Positions 38,099 through 48,211 of a DNA stretch of 64,000 nt are shown here, piece after piece. The notes beneath the pieces were generated by a model that saw only the letters and a program-made list of their open reading frames with translations, did not search any database and was not told the DNA's origin. Numbering within the stretch: position 1 is the first letter of the stretch; each line of letters begins with the position of its first letter. The translations under genes and the position numbers were made by a program. Source of the stretch: Puffinus mauretanicus (Eukaryota > Chordata > Aves > Procellariiformes > Procellariidae); assembly GCA_023333565.1 (NCBI GenBank), contig JAJKFH010000115.1, positions 2,790,001 through 2,854,000 of the forward strand, in the 5' to 3' direction.

Positions 38099-38596
38099 GC
38101 CCATGCCCAAGCAGGTACATCTCGAAGTGTCTGTGGCCGTGATTATGTCCGTGCCGCAGCAGGTATATCACTGAAGGGATTGTGGCCTAAGGATAAGTCC
38201 ACGCTTGAGAAGGTACACCTCGAAGCATCTGTGGCCATGGATAAGTCCATGCTGGAGCAGGTACACCTTGAAGCGTCAGTGGCTGTGCATGAGGTCATGC
38301 TGGAACATCTCAAAGTGTGTGGCCGTAGATAAGCGCATGACAGGGGAAGCACACCCCTGGAGAGATTGCAGCCATGGGTAAGGCCATGTTGGAGCAGGTT
38401 TACTTCTGAAGGGACTGTGGCCCATGGAGAAGGCCATGCTGGAACCGGTGCACCTCGAAGCGACTGTGGCTGTGGATAAGTCTGTGCCGCAGCAGGTATA
38501 CCCCTGGAGAGACTGTGGCTCATAGGTAAGGCTCCACTTGGAGCAGGTACACCCCTAAGAGACTGCAGTCTGTGGATAAGTCCAAGCCGGAGCAGG
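38031..38596 (+). repeat. Tandem array, about 12 units of about 48 bp
   Basis: Twelve head-to-tail units start at about 38031, 38081, 38129, 38177, 38227, 38275, 38317, 38363, 38412, 38462, 38510 and 38560 (the last is partial), each 42-50 bp. The typical core is CTGTGGCCATGGATAAGTCC followed by ATGCTGGAGCAGGTACACC and TCGAAGC. The period of 48 bp equals 16 codons. In one frame units 4-5 read VHLEASVAMDKSMLEQ, but other units contain stops or have lost the frame, so the present array is not a continuous coding sequence. It fills about 40% of the element's interior. Confidence 0.93.
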
Positions 38597-39090
38597 GGCA
38601 AGGGGAGGAGTTCATTGCAATGTTAAACCCTATGGTCTGGCCCAAAGGGACCAGGGATGCAGATTGTAATGGATATACCTTTAAATTGTTGTAACCCATG
38701 ATTTGAGTTGCATGTTATAGGAATTACTATAGCAGGAACCACCTGAACCAATGGAGGACAAGCTTTACAAGAAGCAGCGCAAGTGCAGCAGTGACCCGAC
38801 CTGAGCTGGCTTTGGTGCCCAGTAACTCCATGCAACACACCACCTCTGCTGACCTGAGTGACCACCATAACAGATGGAGCCCAAAGTCATGGACTAAATG
38901 AACGCAGTGGACATTTTGTGTACATTTATGGATATTTTATGGACATTTTACAGGGGTGGTCCATAGACTAAGGGAATGATATCTGTGTATTATATCAAAG
39001 GATGGGAAGGGGGATGGTGGGTAATGAGAATGTATTGGAGAGTGTGGGACCTGAGCATGATGTAAATGGTATGGAATAAGGGGTGGATAC
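38597..39090 (+). other. Provirus 3' interior, non-coding
   Basis: Between the tandem array and the 3' LTR there is no open frame of note and no envelope motif. It contains the G/A-rich stretch GGATGGGAAGGGGGATGGTG (about 38999-39018). A second purine run, GGAATAAGGGGTGGA at 39073-39087, ends 3 bp before the LTR and is the likely polypurine tract. This part presumably holds the cis signals for plus-strand priming. Confidence 0.6.
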
Positions 39091-39666
39091 TGTCCTGGTT
39101 TTGGCTGGGATGGAGTTGATTTTCTTCCTATTAAGTGGTATAGTGCTGTGTTTTGGATGTAGTGTGAGAATAATGTTGATGACACACTGATGTTTTGGTT
39201 GTTGTTAGGTATTGTTTACGCTAGTCAAGGACTTTTCATCTTCCCATGCCCTGCAAGATGTGCAGGGGGCCAGGAGGGAGCGTGGCCAGGACGGCTGGCC
39301 CAGTTGGCCAATGGGCTATTCCATACCATATGACGTCATGCTCAGCATATAAGGCTGGGGGAAGAAGAAGGAGGGGGGGCGTTCAGAGTCATGGCGTTTG
39401 TCTTCCCAAGTAACCATTACGCGTGATGGAGCCCTGCTTTCCTGGAGATGGCTGAACACCTGCCTGCCGATAGAAGTAGTGAACGAATTCCTTGTTTTGC
39501 TTTGCTTGCATGTGCGGCTTTTGCTTTCCCTATTAAACTGTCTTTATCTCAACCTATGAGTTTTCTCACTTTTACCCTTCTGATTGTCTCCCCCATCCCA
39601 CCCGGCGGGGGGGGTGAGCGAGCGGCTGCGTGGTGCTCAGTGGCCAACTGGGGTTAAACCACGACA
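39091..39666 (+). repeat. 3' LTR of the provirus
   Basis: This 576-bp LTR carries TGACGTCA at 39331-39338, TATAAG at 39348-39353 and ATTAAA at 39532-39537. It differs from the 5' LTR at about 16 positions (mostly transitions) and by two one-base gaps, near 39468 and 39560. Confidence 0.95.
39331..39353 (+). promoter_or_regulatory. 3' LTR core promoter: CRE site and TATA box
   Basis: Identical in layout to the 5' LTR. In principle it could start transcription into the flanking DNA to the right. Confidence 0.65.
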
Positions 39667-42459
39667 AACCTGTAGCTTGATAAACAGTTCAGTTCTTATT
39701 ATATTTTTCTGCATTACTCCACAGAGAAAAATGTTTTAAAGACAGTTAAAATTAACATATGGTTGATCATGAAAAAGTATTATTATCTTCTTGAAAAAGT
39801 TGTCTCAGAGGCTTATTAGTCAATCAACAGAAAACACATATAAAATGGATTAGCAGCCCTTACAATCAAAGGCATCTATTATCATGCAGATAAATGGACT
39901 AAATCTAATAAAATACCCATTTTATTATATTCTTCTTATGTACTACTGAACTTACAGTAATTCATTGCTATTAATTTTGATAGAAGCGGTGTCCTGATTT
40001 ATTTAACTTGTTAGAGACTGCCATTTGATGTGCAATTTATATCTGCTAAACATGCCTTAAAAACACAGGCCCATGTCCTGGAGTATGTGTAAAGCAACCA
40101 TCTTCTACAGCAGACAAGAGCTGTAAGGGACAGATGAAGAAATTACAAGTAAACATTACGAATTTAGCCTTTAATAACTTCTCTTCTTTATATATTTTCA
40201 TTTTTTAACAGGATCAATACAGTCATATAAAAATATGGAAAACCATGCAGAATGGCATTCATATCAAGCACAATTTCCCCCCCAATATTTTAAGGTAATG
40301 CTCAGTTGTTTTTGGTCAAATTTGAGGGCATACCTTCAACCTACTTCATTTTCTGTATGATTTTCACTAGAGAAACCATTCAATATTACTTTTCCTCAAA
40401 CAATCACTACAAAAGAAACTGTGCTTTTCATTATGAAGACTCTACTGTCCATCCACCCCTGTGATTGGCTGGTCAGTTTTTCTACCTAGTTATATACTTT
40501 GTTATAAACGACACATATGACAGACATCTAATAGAACTAAATTTGCAGCATAGGTAAGTTTTTAACCAATATCTAACTGATACAAAAGAAGACTCTCTCA
40601 CTATTTTCATATTGGTATACAAGCTATATGAAGTGATCTTCTAATGTCAAAAGGATTTTTACTACTCTCTAGGGAAAAAGAAAGGGAGTGAAGTGCAGAA
40701 TTTAATCCATGAATTTGTGCCTTCCAAGACTAAGAGTAAGAAAGCCTAAGTGCCTTTATACATTTACCTTATATTTCCCTAAAACAACATTGCATTTATC
40801 TGAGGTAACGATTTTTGCTCTCAACATCCTCTAAGAGAAAGAATTATATCTACTGATGATTTTGGTATTTGCATTTTTCATTCTTTCAGTAATTTCTTTT
40901 TTTTCTCCAGAATTCATACACGTACTTTATTTGCTACTTTTTTGCTTTGTGGCTTTTTAAATACTCAGAATTATTTTCCAGATTTATACATGAAATTCTG
41001 CATTCTTTGAACCCAATGACAAAAACTTCATGTTTTCTTAAAGTCCTAACTTTAAAGCATTTTGGAAAATGAACCAGAAAATGTTTGCCATTTGTCATTG
41101 AAGTTTTGATGTTATTCTGCTTTAACACACTGCTGAGGATATAGAACACAGAGATATTCCACAGAAGTACCTCCATATCTACATTTTACAGTATTTGTTC
41201 AAAGGAATGATTTATTTAATTAATTTAACTGTAAAGACAATTAGGTAAAATAGTTCAAAGAAACATCTACCCCCAGTTTACAACTTTCTGTTCTTGAAAT
41301 AAATATAGCTTTTACAGAATGACAAGTGGATGGATCACTTTCAGAAAATTGTACAGATCAGTTTGGAAAGTGTACAAAATTGCTCCAGTGAGATATATGT
41401 CTCTATTACCTTATGCACCTTATTACCTTATTTCAGATTCCTTTGGTTTGAACCATCTCACTTTTGTCAACTTGATGCCACTCAGTAACTTCAATTTTTT
41501 CTTATCAACAATAATTTTCCCAAAATACTAACAAGTACAAGATCCTTACAAACAATGTTTGTCATGTCAGTCAGAGACACTAGTGAGTACTGAACATTTA
41601 AATTCCTTTGATAAATCTGTAAATCCTACTGCCCAGGGTTCGTCCAAACCTTTCTTTTTATCATCACTATTTTACCCTACTAAAACAGAGACAAAAATGT
41701 CTTAAAAAGCAAGGGCCCAAATTGTCCACTAGCATACATCAGAATAAATCCAGTGCTACAACCTTTCTGTACAGCTGAGATGTACAGATGCCCTATTGCT
41801 TTTTGCACCATGAACTTGACACATGGATGAGCAGTTCTTTAAACTACTCTCATGCAAGTTTTGCATAATTGTTTCTGAGACAATTGTAAATTCTTGATAT
41901 AAAAATTATTCTATTTGTTAAATTCAAACACAAACTGCCTTTTTTATTTTGGTTTGGTCTTATACATCTATTTAGATAAGATTTTGTTTTTTACTTTAAC
42001 ATTCTAACAGTGATTTGTCATTTAAAAACTTATAGTACTAGTTCATAAATTCAGTGAAAGCCCCTGAAGATCTGTATTGTTTAGTCATTCTATGAATAGT
42101 ACAGTAATAAACTTATTGATTCAAATTTAGCACTTAGCTAACAGGCTTGTTATAGTGCTGACAATATTTCAATAGGTCAATAAAATAAGGAAACACAGGG
42201 TAGGTCAGTCAATAAGTTTAATAATGTCAATTTGTTTGCATGCCAAACCTCCAAATCAATCAAATGTGTATGCAAATAGCTCTATTTAATCTGGATTGAG
42301 AAGAGAAGATACTTAAGGGTGTAATGAAAATTGAAGCTGCTCTTTACTTCTCTGCATAAAGTGCATCACCATCAGCATAAAAAATACACTTAATGTTCAA
42401 TGGGTAACAATTAACTGCTTAACCAATGAAAATAATGCTAAATTTCTTTTAAGATTTAT
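39667..42459. other. Unannotated AT-rich DNA
   Basis: No gene or recognised transposon was found. The segment at 42150-42290 is rich in homeodomain/POU-like words, including the octamer ATGCAAAT at 42270-42277. It is noted as a possible enhancer but not called. Confidence 0.5.
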
Positions 42460-42590
42460 GGTCCTGATTCAGCCAAGTACCTAATTCCTTGTCTAACTTC
42501 AAGTAAAAGCATAGCCTGGTTAAAGATAATGGAGCAAGCTATGTAGCTGTTACAAAAGATGAATGCTTAAGAAACTCACTGAAATGCACT
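42460..42590 (+). repeat. Possible ancient amniote palindromic repeat remnant
   Basis: GGTCCTGATTCAGCCAAGTA, then TCTAACTTCAAGTAAAAGCAT and later GAATGCTTAAGAAACTCACTG, follow the general pattern of an old dispersed repeat in reptiles and birds (cctgattcagcaaagcactt... taacttcaagca...). It is diverged, and the boundaries are approximate. Confidence 0.4.
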
Positions 42591-45131
42591 TTATATCATA
42601 GAAGAATATGCATTCTTTCCTTTTGATGGTGTATCTTGTCAATAAGTGAACTTTAGAAGTCAATGTGGATGGGCATTTAACCACTACCTAAACACAGGCC
42701 TCAATGCTCCATTAATGTCAAAACCTGCATCTTTGGAAAGCTAGCAGAGATGATCTTTGAAGCAAGCGTTTGGGTGGGGGTGGACAGGGAAAATGAAAGA
42801 GAGGAAAATAAAGGAAGATAAAAGAAGAATACATGTTTATACTCTTTATTCTATTGTTTGAAGGTAGCCTGACTAGATTTTGAGTTTAGTATCTCTCTCA
42901 TTCACATTTGTGAAGTGCAGTTCCCTATGTTTCTAGTAACAAACAAACCGATTGCATAAATCTGGAGTGGCTACATACTTCATACCTCGCTGGCAACTAT
43001 TAACTTGTTCTTGTCATTAAATGGACTTCATGATACTTTGCTTTGCATATACACGGAAGCAACTACAAGATCAGAATGAAAAAAAAAAAATGAGCAAGAA
43101 GATCTGTTGAGCTACAGTTTAATCCAGGAGTGCCCAGGAGGTGGGGAAACTAGCTCAAATATTTTTCTGCATGAGTCACCTGAATCTGTAATGTATATGG
43201 GCTCACCAACAAACTACAGAGTATTTTGAAGATGGGGAATAGGCTTTCTAATTCTGCCTTGTTGAAATTTTCAGTATGCATATGTAATTAAATATTTATT
43301 GGATCGGAAACAGATTGATGTAATGAGGATTACTATAGCCTTGTAATAGAAGGAGAGATCTGAGTTACAGTTCCTTTTCTAATGAATGCTTATGGATTTC
43401 ATATTAAAGAATTTCATATTAAGGTATTATTAAAGCAAAGGACTAGAGTGCAATTCTTATTATTCCTCCCTAACCAGTAGGCAATAAAGTAATTCTTATC
43501 CTCTTTCTGATTCAATGAATATTTAATTATTTCATACAAAGCTGAAAATTTCAATGAGAATATGCCCACCCTTATTGTATTCCATAACTATAAGTATTTG
43601 ACTATTCAACTCAACCATTACATAGGAGGAAAAGATGTCCATAGAGATGTCCATAGAAGACGTGACTTGTGCTTCAGTCTTTCACGTTCGGAAAAGTGCT
43701 CTACCAACACAGCTTCAGCATAAAAGCATGTGATATCACACAGTCTTGTCTCATATTTTCATAAGACAAATACTAAAATTCAGCAGATTTTAATCGATGT
43801 AGCCCCCATGGAGAAAAGTACTTCATGCCAGAAGGATGTGCTATTTTGTGAGAGATATGTAAATCCAATAGATAGATAGGTAAAACTTAAAATATGCTCT
43901 TGTCTTCAGTAATTTCCCTTAGTGGCTTCTTGCCAACCAAACATTTTGGGATTCCATTCAAGCTCTTTCTTTGCCTTTTTAATAATTTCCCTGGACAAGG
44001 TTGAAGGGATGCTGTTTCCTATAGGCACCATGAGGTCCAAACTTTGCAGAAAAGTGCTGTGTAACCTGACTTTAACCATCTTGTTCTCTTCCTCGTACCA
44101 CATAAGACATTTCTTTCAATAACACCGATACTGAACATTTACTGTCCTCATAAGCTCCAGATTTGACTTCTCAGTAGCTGAGCTTACACTGCAGGGGTGC
44201 GGTCTGTAACGTACTTCAAGACCCTGCTTCCCAGGTGCACACTCAGTGCTTGTCTTACCTGCCTGTGCCCCTGCTTGTACTGGTTCCTGTGGAGGGATGT
44301 CTAGATTCAGAGAAGGGGGGAGAGCTCATATGTAGTTCTGACTTGCATCTGTATTAACCCTCAGTGACTACTAATGAAGTTATTTAAGTAAAAAGGGACC
44401 TAGAAATGGAAAGAAAGAAGAAAAAGGGGTAAGTTGAAGAAGTGCAAATGCTAAGAATTATGGAACAGGTTAAATTCTTCAGAATTGTAACAGGTGACTG
44501 GAAAAGATTCACAACAGAAATTACATCTATTCGTGATGATGAATAGCACTCCTCAGAAAGGCAGTGAACAGAAGGGATCTCTTTCATCTGCAATCATTGG
44601 GCAGAAGCATTAGATTTACCATTATTTAACTGAGAAAAAAATGTGAGGTAGTTATGAGACCTCACATATGAAGTACATGAAGTTACACTAAAAGTGCTTA
44701 AAGATAATCATGTTCATGTTAGTGTTTCTAGGACCTAAAATGGAGGGAAGCCAGTAAACTACACAGTCTCAATGAAAAGAGTGAAGCAGAAAAAAGCATG
44801 TGATGCTTCAGAAACTATAAGGCAATGGAGATCAGCAAGAAGGTGACTCATAACAATTGATATAATGGGTTGGACTCTCAGCACAGTGCATGTCTTCCTA
44901 GGAATGGAGAGACATATGGTTAACTGGCCTTTAAGACACTTAGGCTGAACCATAATAATGCCTATCAAACACCATGGAGCATTCTACCTGTTCTCAGTGT
45001 TAACAGTGTGATGGATTATTAAAACAGAAATTTCATTGTGTGAAGATCACCATTTCATGACAATAAAAGCTGTGTCCTTTTCACTGTTCTCATAAAAACT
45101 GTGCCTACATTTATAATACCACAATTGTTCC

Positions 45132-45155
45132 TTCTCCATATGAAAATATGGAGAA
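45132..45155. repeat. 10-bp perfect hairpin with GAAA loop
   Basis: TTCTCCATAT at 45132-45141 and ATATGGAGAA at 45146-45155 are perfect complements around GAAA. It is short and may be chance. Confidence 0.7.
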
Positions 45156-47323
45156 ATATTGCCCAGGATCAAGTCCTAAGTGACTTGACAACAGCGTCAC
45201 TGGCAAGTCTCTCTAATTAGGAAAAAAAAAAGGTGGAACACCTCATTTTGTATGTTTGATCAAGTTTTATTTGATTATTTTTTGATTCTGGATAAATACC
45301 AATGTTCTATAGTTATAACAAACAGCACTACTTCACTTAAAAAGAAAAGTGAAAGGAATGTAAACCTTTGAATTAGACCTCAGCAAACATTAAATGGCTT
45401 GTAAGTCAGAAGGATAATTGTATTTATTGCAACTTCATCACATTTTTTTTTTCATACAAAGTGGAAAACATTATCATTTGGGAGATGTTAGGTTAGCTGT
45501 ACTCAGTTCACTTGCTGCTAAAAGGATATAGTGTGAAATGGAATGTCTCCTAGAGCTTTTTTTCAGTACACAGACTAAATGAAGTGTAATTTTCTGATAA
45601 TTACCTTTAGCAATACAAGCTACATAAATTTTCAGTATCAGTACACTGTGCTTTAGTATCTGAGCCTTTGATGACAAATTACATTTACTTTTAATATGTT
45701 TTATTCTGTCAAACCATAAGAGGACTATCTGGTATATCTGAAAGTTCAGGCTTTTATGCTTACTTACATATGAACATCTTCAACACTGATTGCAGCAGTA
45801 GAAAAAAATCACACATAATGGCAGTATATCTGGTGACCTAAATTTTATCTTTGCATCAAGATATGCCCTAACTGATTATTCCCAAACTACATCTAATAGC
45901 TAATATCTTTTTTCCCACAATATTGTCAACATTGCCTAAATATTCTTACATGAGTAATATTTCACCAAATGTTTACTTGAGTGGTTTTCCTCTGCATTTT
46001 AAATTTTTGCTGATGTTACATATCTTGGCCCAGAATCTGTCTCCTAATAAAAGTGAAAGGTCTTCAAACTCTTCTGTCTACACAGTTTAGGAATTATCAC
46101 CACAGAACAGCTCCTGCTTACAAGAGGAGTATTTTTAATGACATATTGGTAAAAATTTATAGATGTTAAGGAACTGAAAAACTATGAGAATTAGCAAATG
46201 TCATTACCATAAGAGAACTAACTGGTGGCTCAGATGAAAGAAATGTGATGCATTTGTTTACTGCTCAACAGTTTACCCTCCACAGGTATAGAGGCTGCAG
46301 ATTGATTTTGTTCTCCTCTCTTGTTCACATCAGAAGCTAGTCCCCATTCACCTTCAGAGAAGTAACATTAACCATGTGTCAGCCTAGGAGCCTTTTCAGA
46401 ATACAGACCATAATCTGATGGCTAGCTGATAACAAAATATATTAAAAACTTCTCTACTGTAAGGAGATTAAGCAGTGCCATTAGCAAAAACCTAAGGACT
46501 GGTACTTTTTTTTACATTTACTCACTTACTAGAATATCCGGTTTTCAGATGTGATCATCTTTCTGGGGACATTTACACATTTAACGTTTAAAAGTCAATT
46601 TAATTTTAAACATATCACCTGTATTAAATTCAAACCAAGATATGAAATTCTCCTAACTATATTCTAGTGTTTTTATGAGTTATCAGCAAAAGGCAAAAGT
46701 AGAGTTGGAGTTGAAGTTTAGTTCCATCTCAGGTAAACCTGCCGGATGCCTGATTTGCACAAGTATCCTAGTAATGGCAAAAAAGGTGAATAGTTAGCTG
46801 ACAGTAAAGGAAAAACAGATAATTCAAGTTAGAATCTATCAGATGTGACCTAGAAACCACGTAGACAATAAACTTAGAGCCATTAAGGTAACTTTTTTTT
46901 TCAATTCATTTTCATAAAATGGGAATTTTGGCCAGTATTTTAAACAAACCTAAGGGAGTTAGGGACCCAGATCCCAGTGAAATTCTTCTTCCTGAATATC
47001 ATGAGATTAAATCCCTTAGGCTGTTTTGGAGAGCTTAATCTTGATGTTTTAGCTTAAACTACAGTCATTGAATATATAATACAAGTTGCCTGAAGACATG
47101 ATGGTGTTCCATTCAGCTAATAAAGGGCTCCAGTCTGAAAAGAAATGTACATGGATTATTTAAGAACCAGAGGAATATTATCTTTCCCTACTGCATGTTA
47201 GAAATATTCATTAAACCTCAAATAGTTCTGTGCTTAAAGTATAAAATTCTAAAAGAGCTTTATCGTGCTCTTCCTCCAAATATTGACAAAGCACTTAAAA
47301 TAAAACTGAAATGATGTAACTTT

Positions 47324-47336
47324 GGGGGGGGGGGGG
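47324..47336 (+). repeat. Poly-G tract
   Basis: Thirteen consecutive G residues. This is a simple mononucleotide repeat. Confidence 0.9.
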
Positions 47337-48193
47337 AAGATGGAATCTGATGAGAAAAAAACTGTTTGCTAGCACTGCAAAGTATAAGTCAGTTATTATA
47401 CGCAGATGGAGATTTATCACTTTCAAACAAAAAAGAAACATGGCCTGTATCTGGACTGACTGAACACTTTGAGGGGACTTCTTTAACCAAAAAGTTTTCA
47501 TTTATTAAGAGTATCTTTTTGTTTCCCAAGTTATATTTTACCTTTGTGATCAAAAGAAAATTTCAAATTTCTTGGGCAAAACCTAACTACCAAAATTCAA
47601 AAGCAAAGCTTCTAGTGGTTTATTTAGTGATTTAGTCCCTACAATGCCAACCCATTTCTAACCTATCTATCTTAGAGTTCAGTTTCACATGAACCATTAA
47701 TTTCTGTAATCGCCCCGACAACCCAATTCCTTTTGCTTTTTACCGACACTTGTACAAACACTACAAAATAGTTATGAAAATGTTCATACTTTGGTTTGAA
47801 TAACAGGACAGGTGCAGAACTTCTCAAGAACACAGGGAAATTAGCATGCAAAAATATGTAGTGTGATCTGGACATAATAAGATTCAGAGAAGAGTTATTC
47901 TATCTGTATTAACTTGGTCTATTAGTACAAAAAACTCTTTTTGTCCTATTAATAGGTTGTCTTTTGTGTTATTTTCTTACCTAGACAAGCATGTTGAAAA
48001 TGATTAACCAGTAATAAGGCTGTTAGGTTGCTTTGCCACTGTCTGCCCCCTCCTACATCTTGGGGACTGATTCCCTTTTTTGTGGCTTTTGTTAAGATCC
48101 CACACTGCCAACAGCAGCTTCATAATGAACTCCAATCTGGCTTTTCAGTTTAATAGTGGAACACAGTAATTCCAGTTTTTTTGAGGTTTGGTG

Positions 48194-48211
48194 TTTTTTT
48201 TTTTTTTTTTT
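48194..48211 (+). repeat. Poly-T tract
   Basis: About 18 consecutive T residues, preceded by GGTTTGGTG. No SINE body was recognised next to it. Confidence 0.9.

Larger units (their letters stand above)
37095..39666 (+). mobile_element. Non-autonomous LTR retrotransposon (two LTRs, no gag/pol)
   Basis: A structurally complete element of 2572 bp. It has a 5' LTR (37095-37672), a tRNA-Lys1,2-type primer-binding site (37681-37698), a 1.4-kb interior, a purine-rich tract (about 39073-39087) and a 3' LTR (39091-39666). The flanks are AACCC on the left and AACCT on the right, a 5-bp target duplication with one mismatch. The interior has no gag, protease, polymerase or envelope frame; its central part is a 48-bp tandem array. 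Mobilisation would therefore require proteins from a related autonomous virus. The primer-binding site suggests an ERVK-like assignment, while the 5-bp duplication also fits ERVL, so the class is left open. The two LTRs differ at about 16 positions plus two single-base gaps by hand alignment, consistent with a moderately recent insertion. Confidence 0.93.

Noticed and set aside
38143..38601. Minus-strand frame of 152 codons
   Set aside because: It is the antisense of the 48-bp tandem array. A repeat whose period is a multiple of three keeps a frame open automatically, and no motif is visible.
37681..39090. Possible retroviral gag, pol or env in the provirus interior
   Set aside because: I looked in all frames for nucleocapsid zinc knuckles, the protease DTG, RT YXDD and envelope-type features; none was visible.
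36944..39185. Two near-identical minus-strand frames of 81-82 codons (36944-37189 and 38937-39185)
   Set aside because: They are antisense readings across the start of the two LTRs; the shared sequence is only the LTR repeat.
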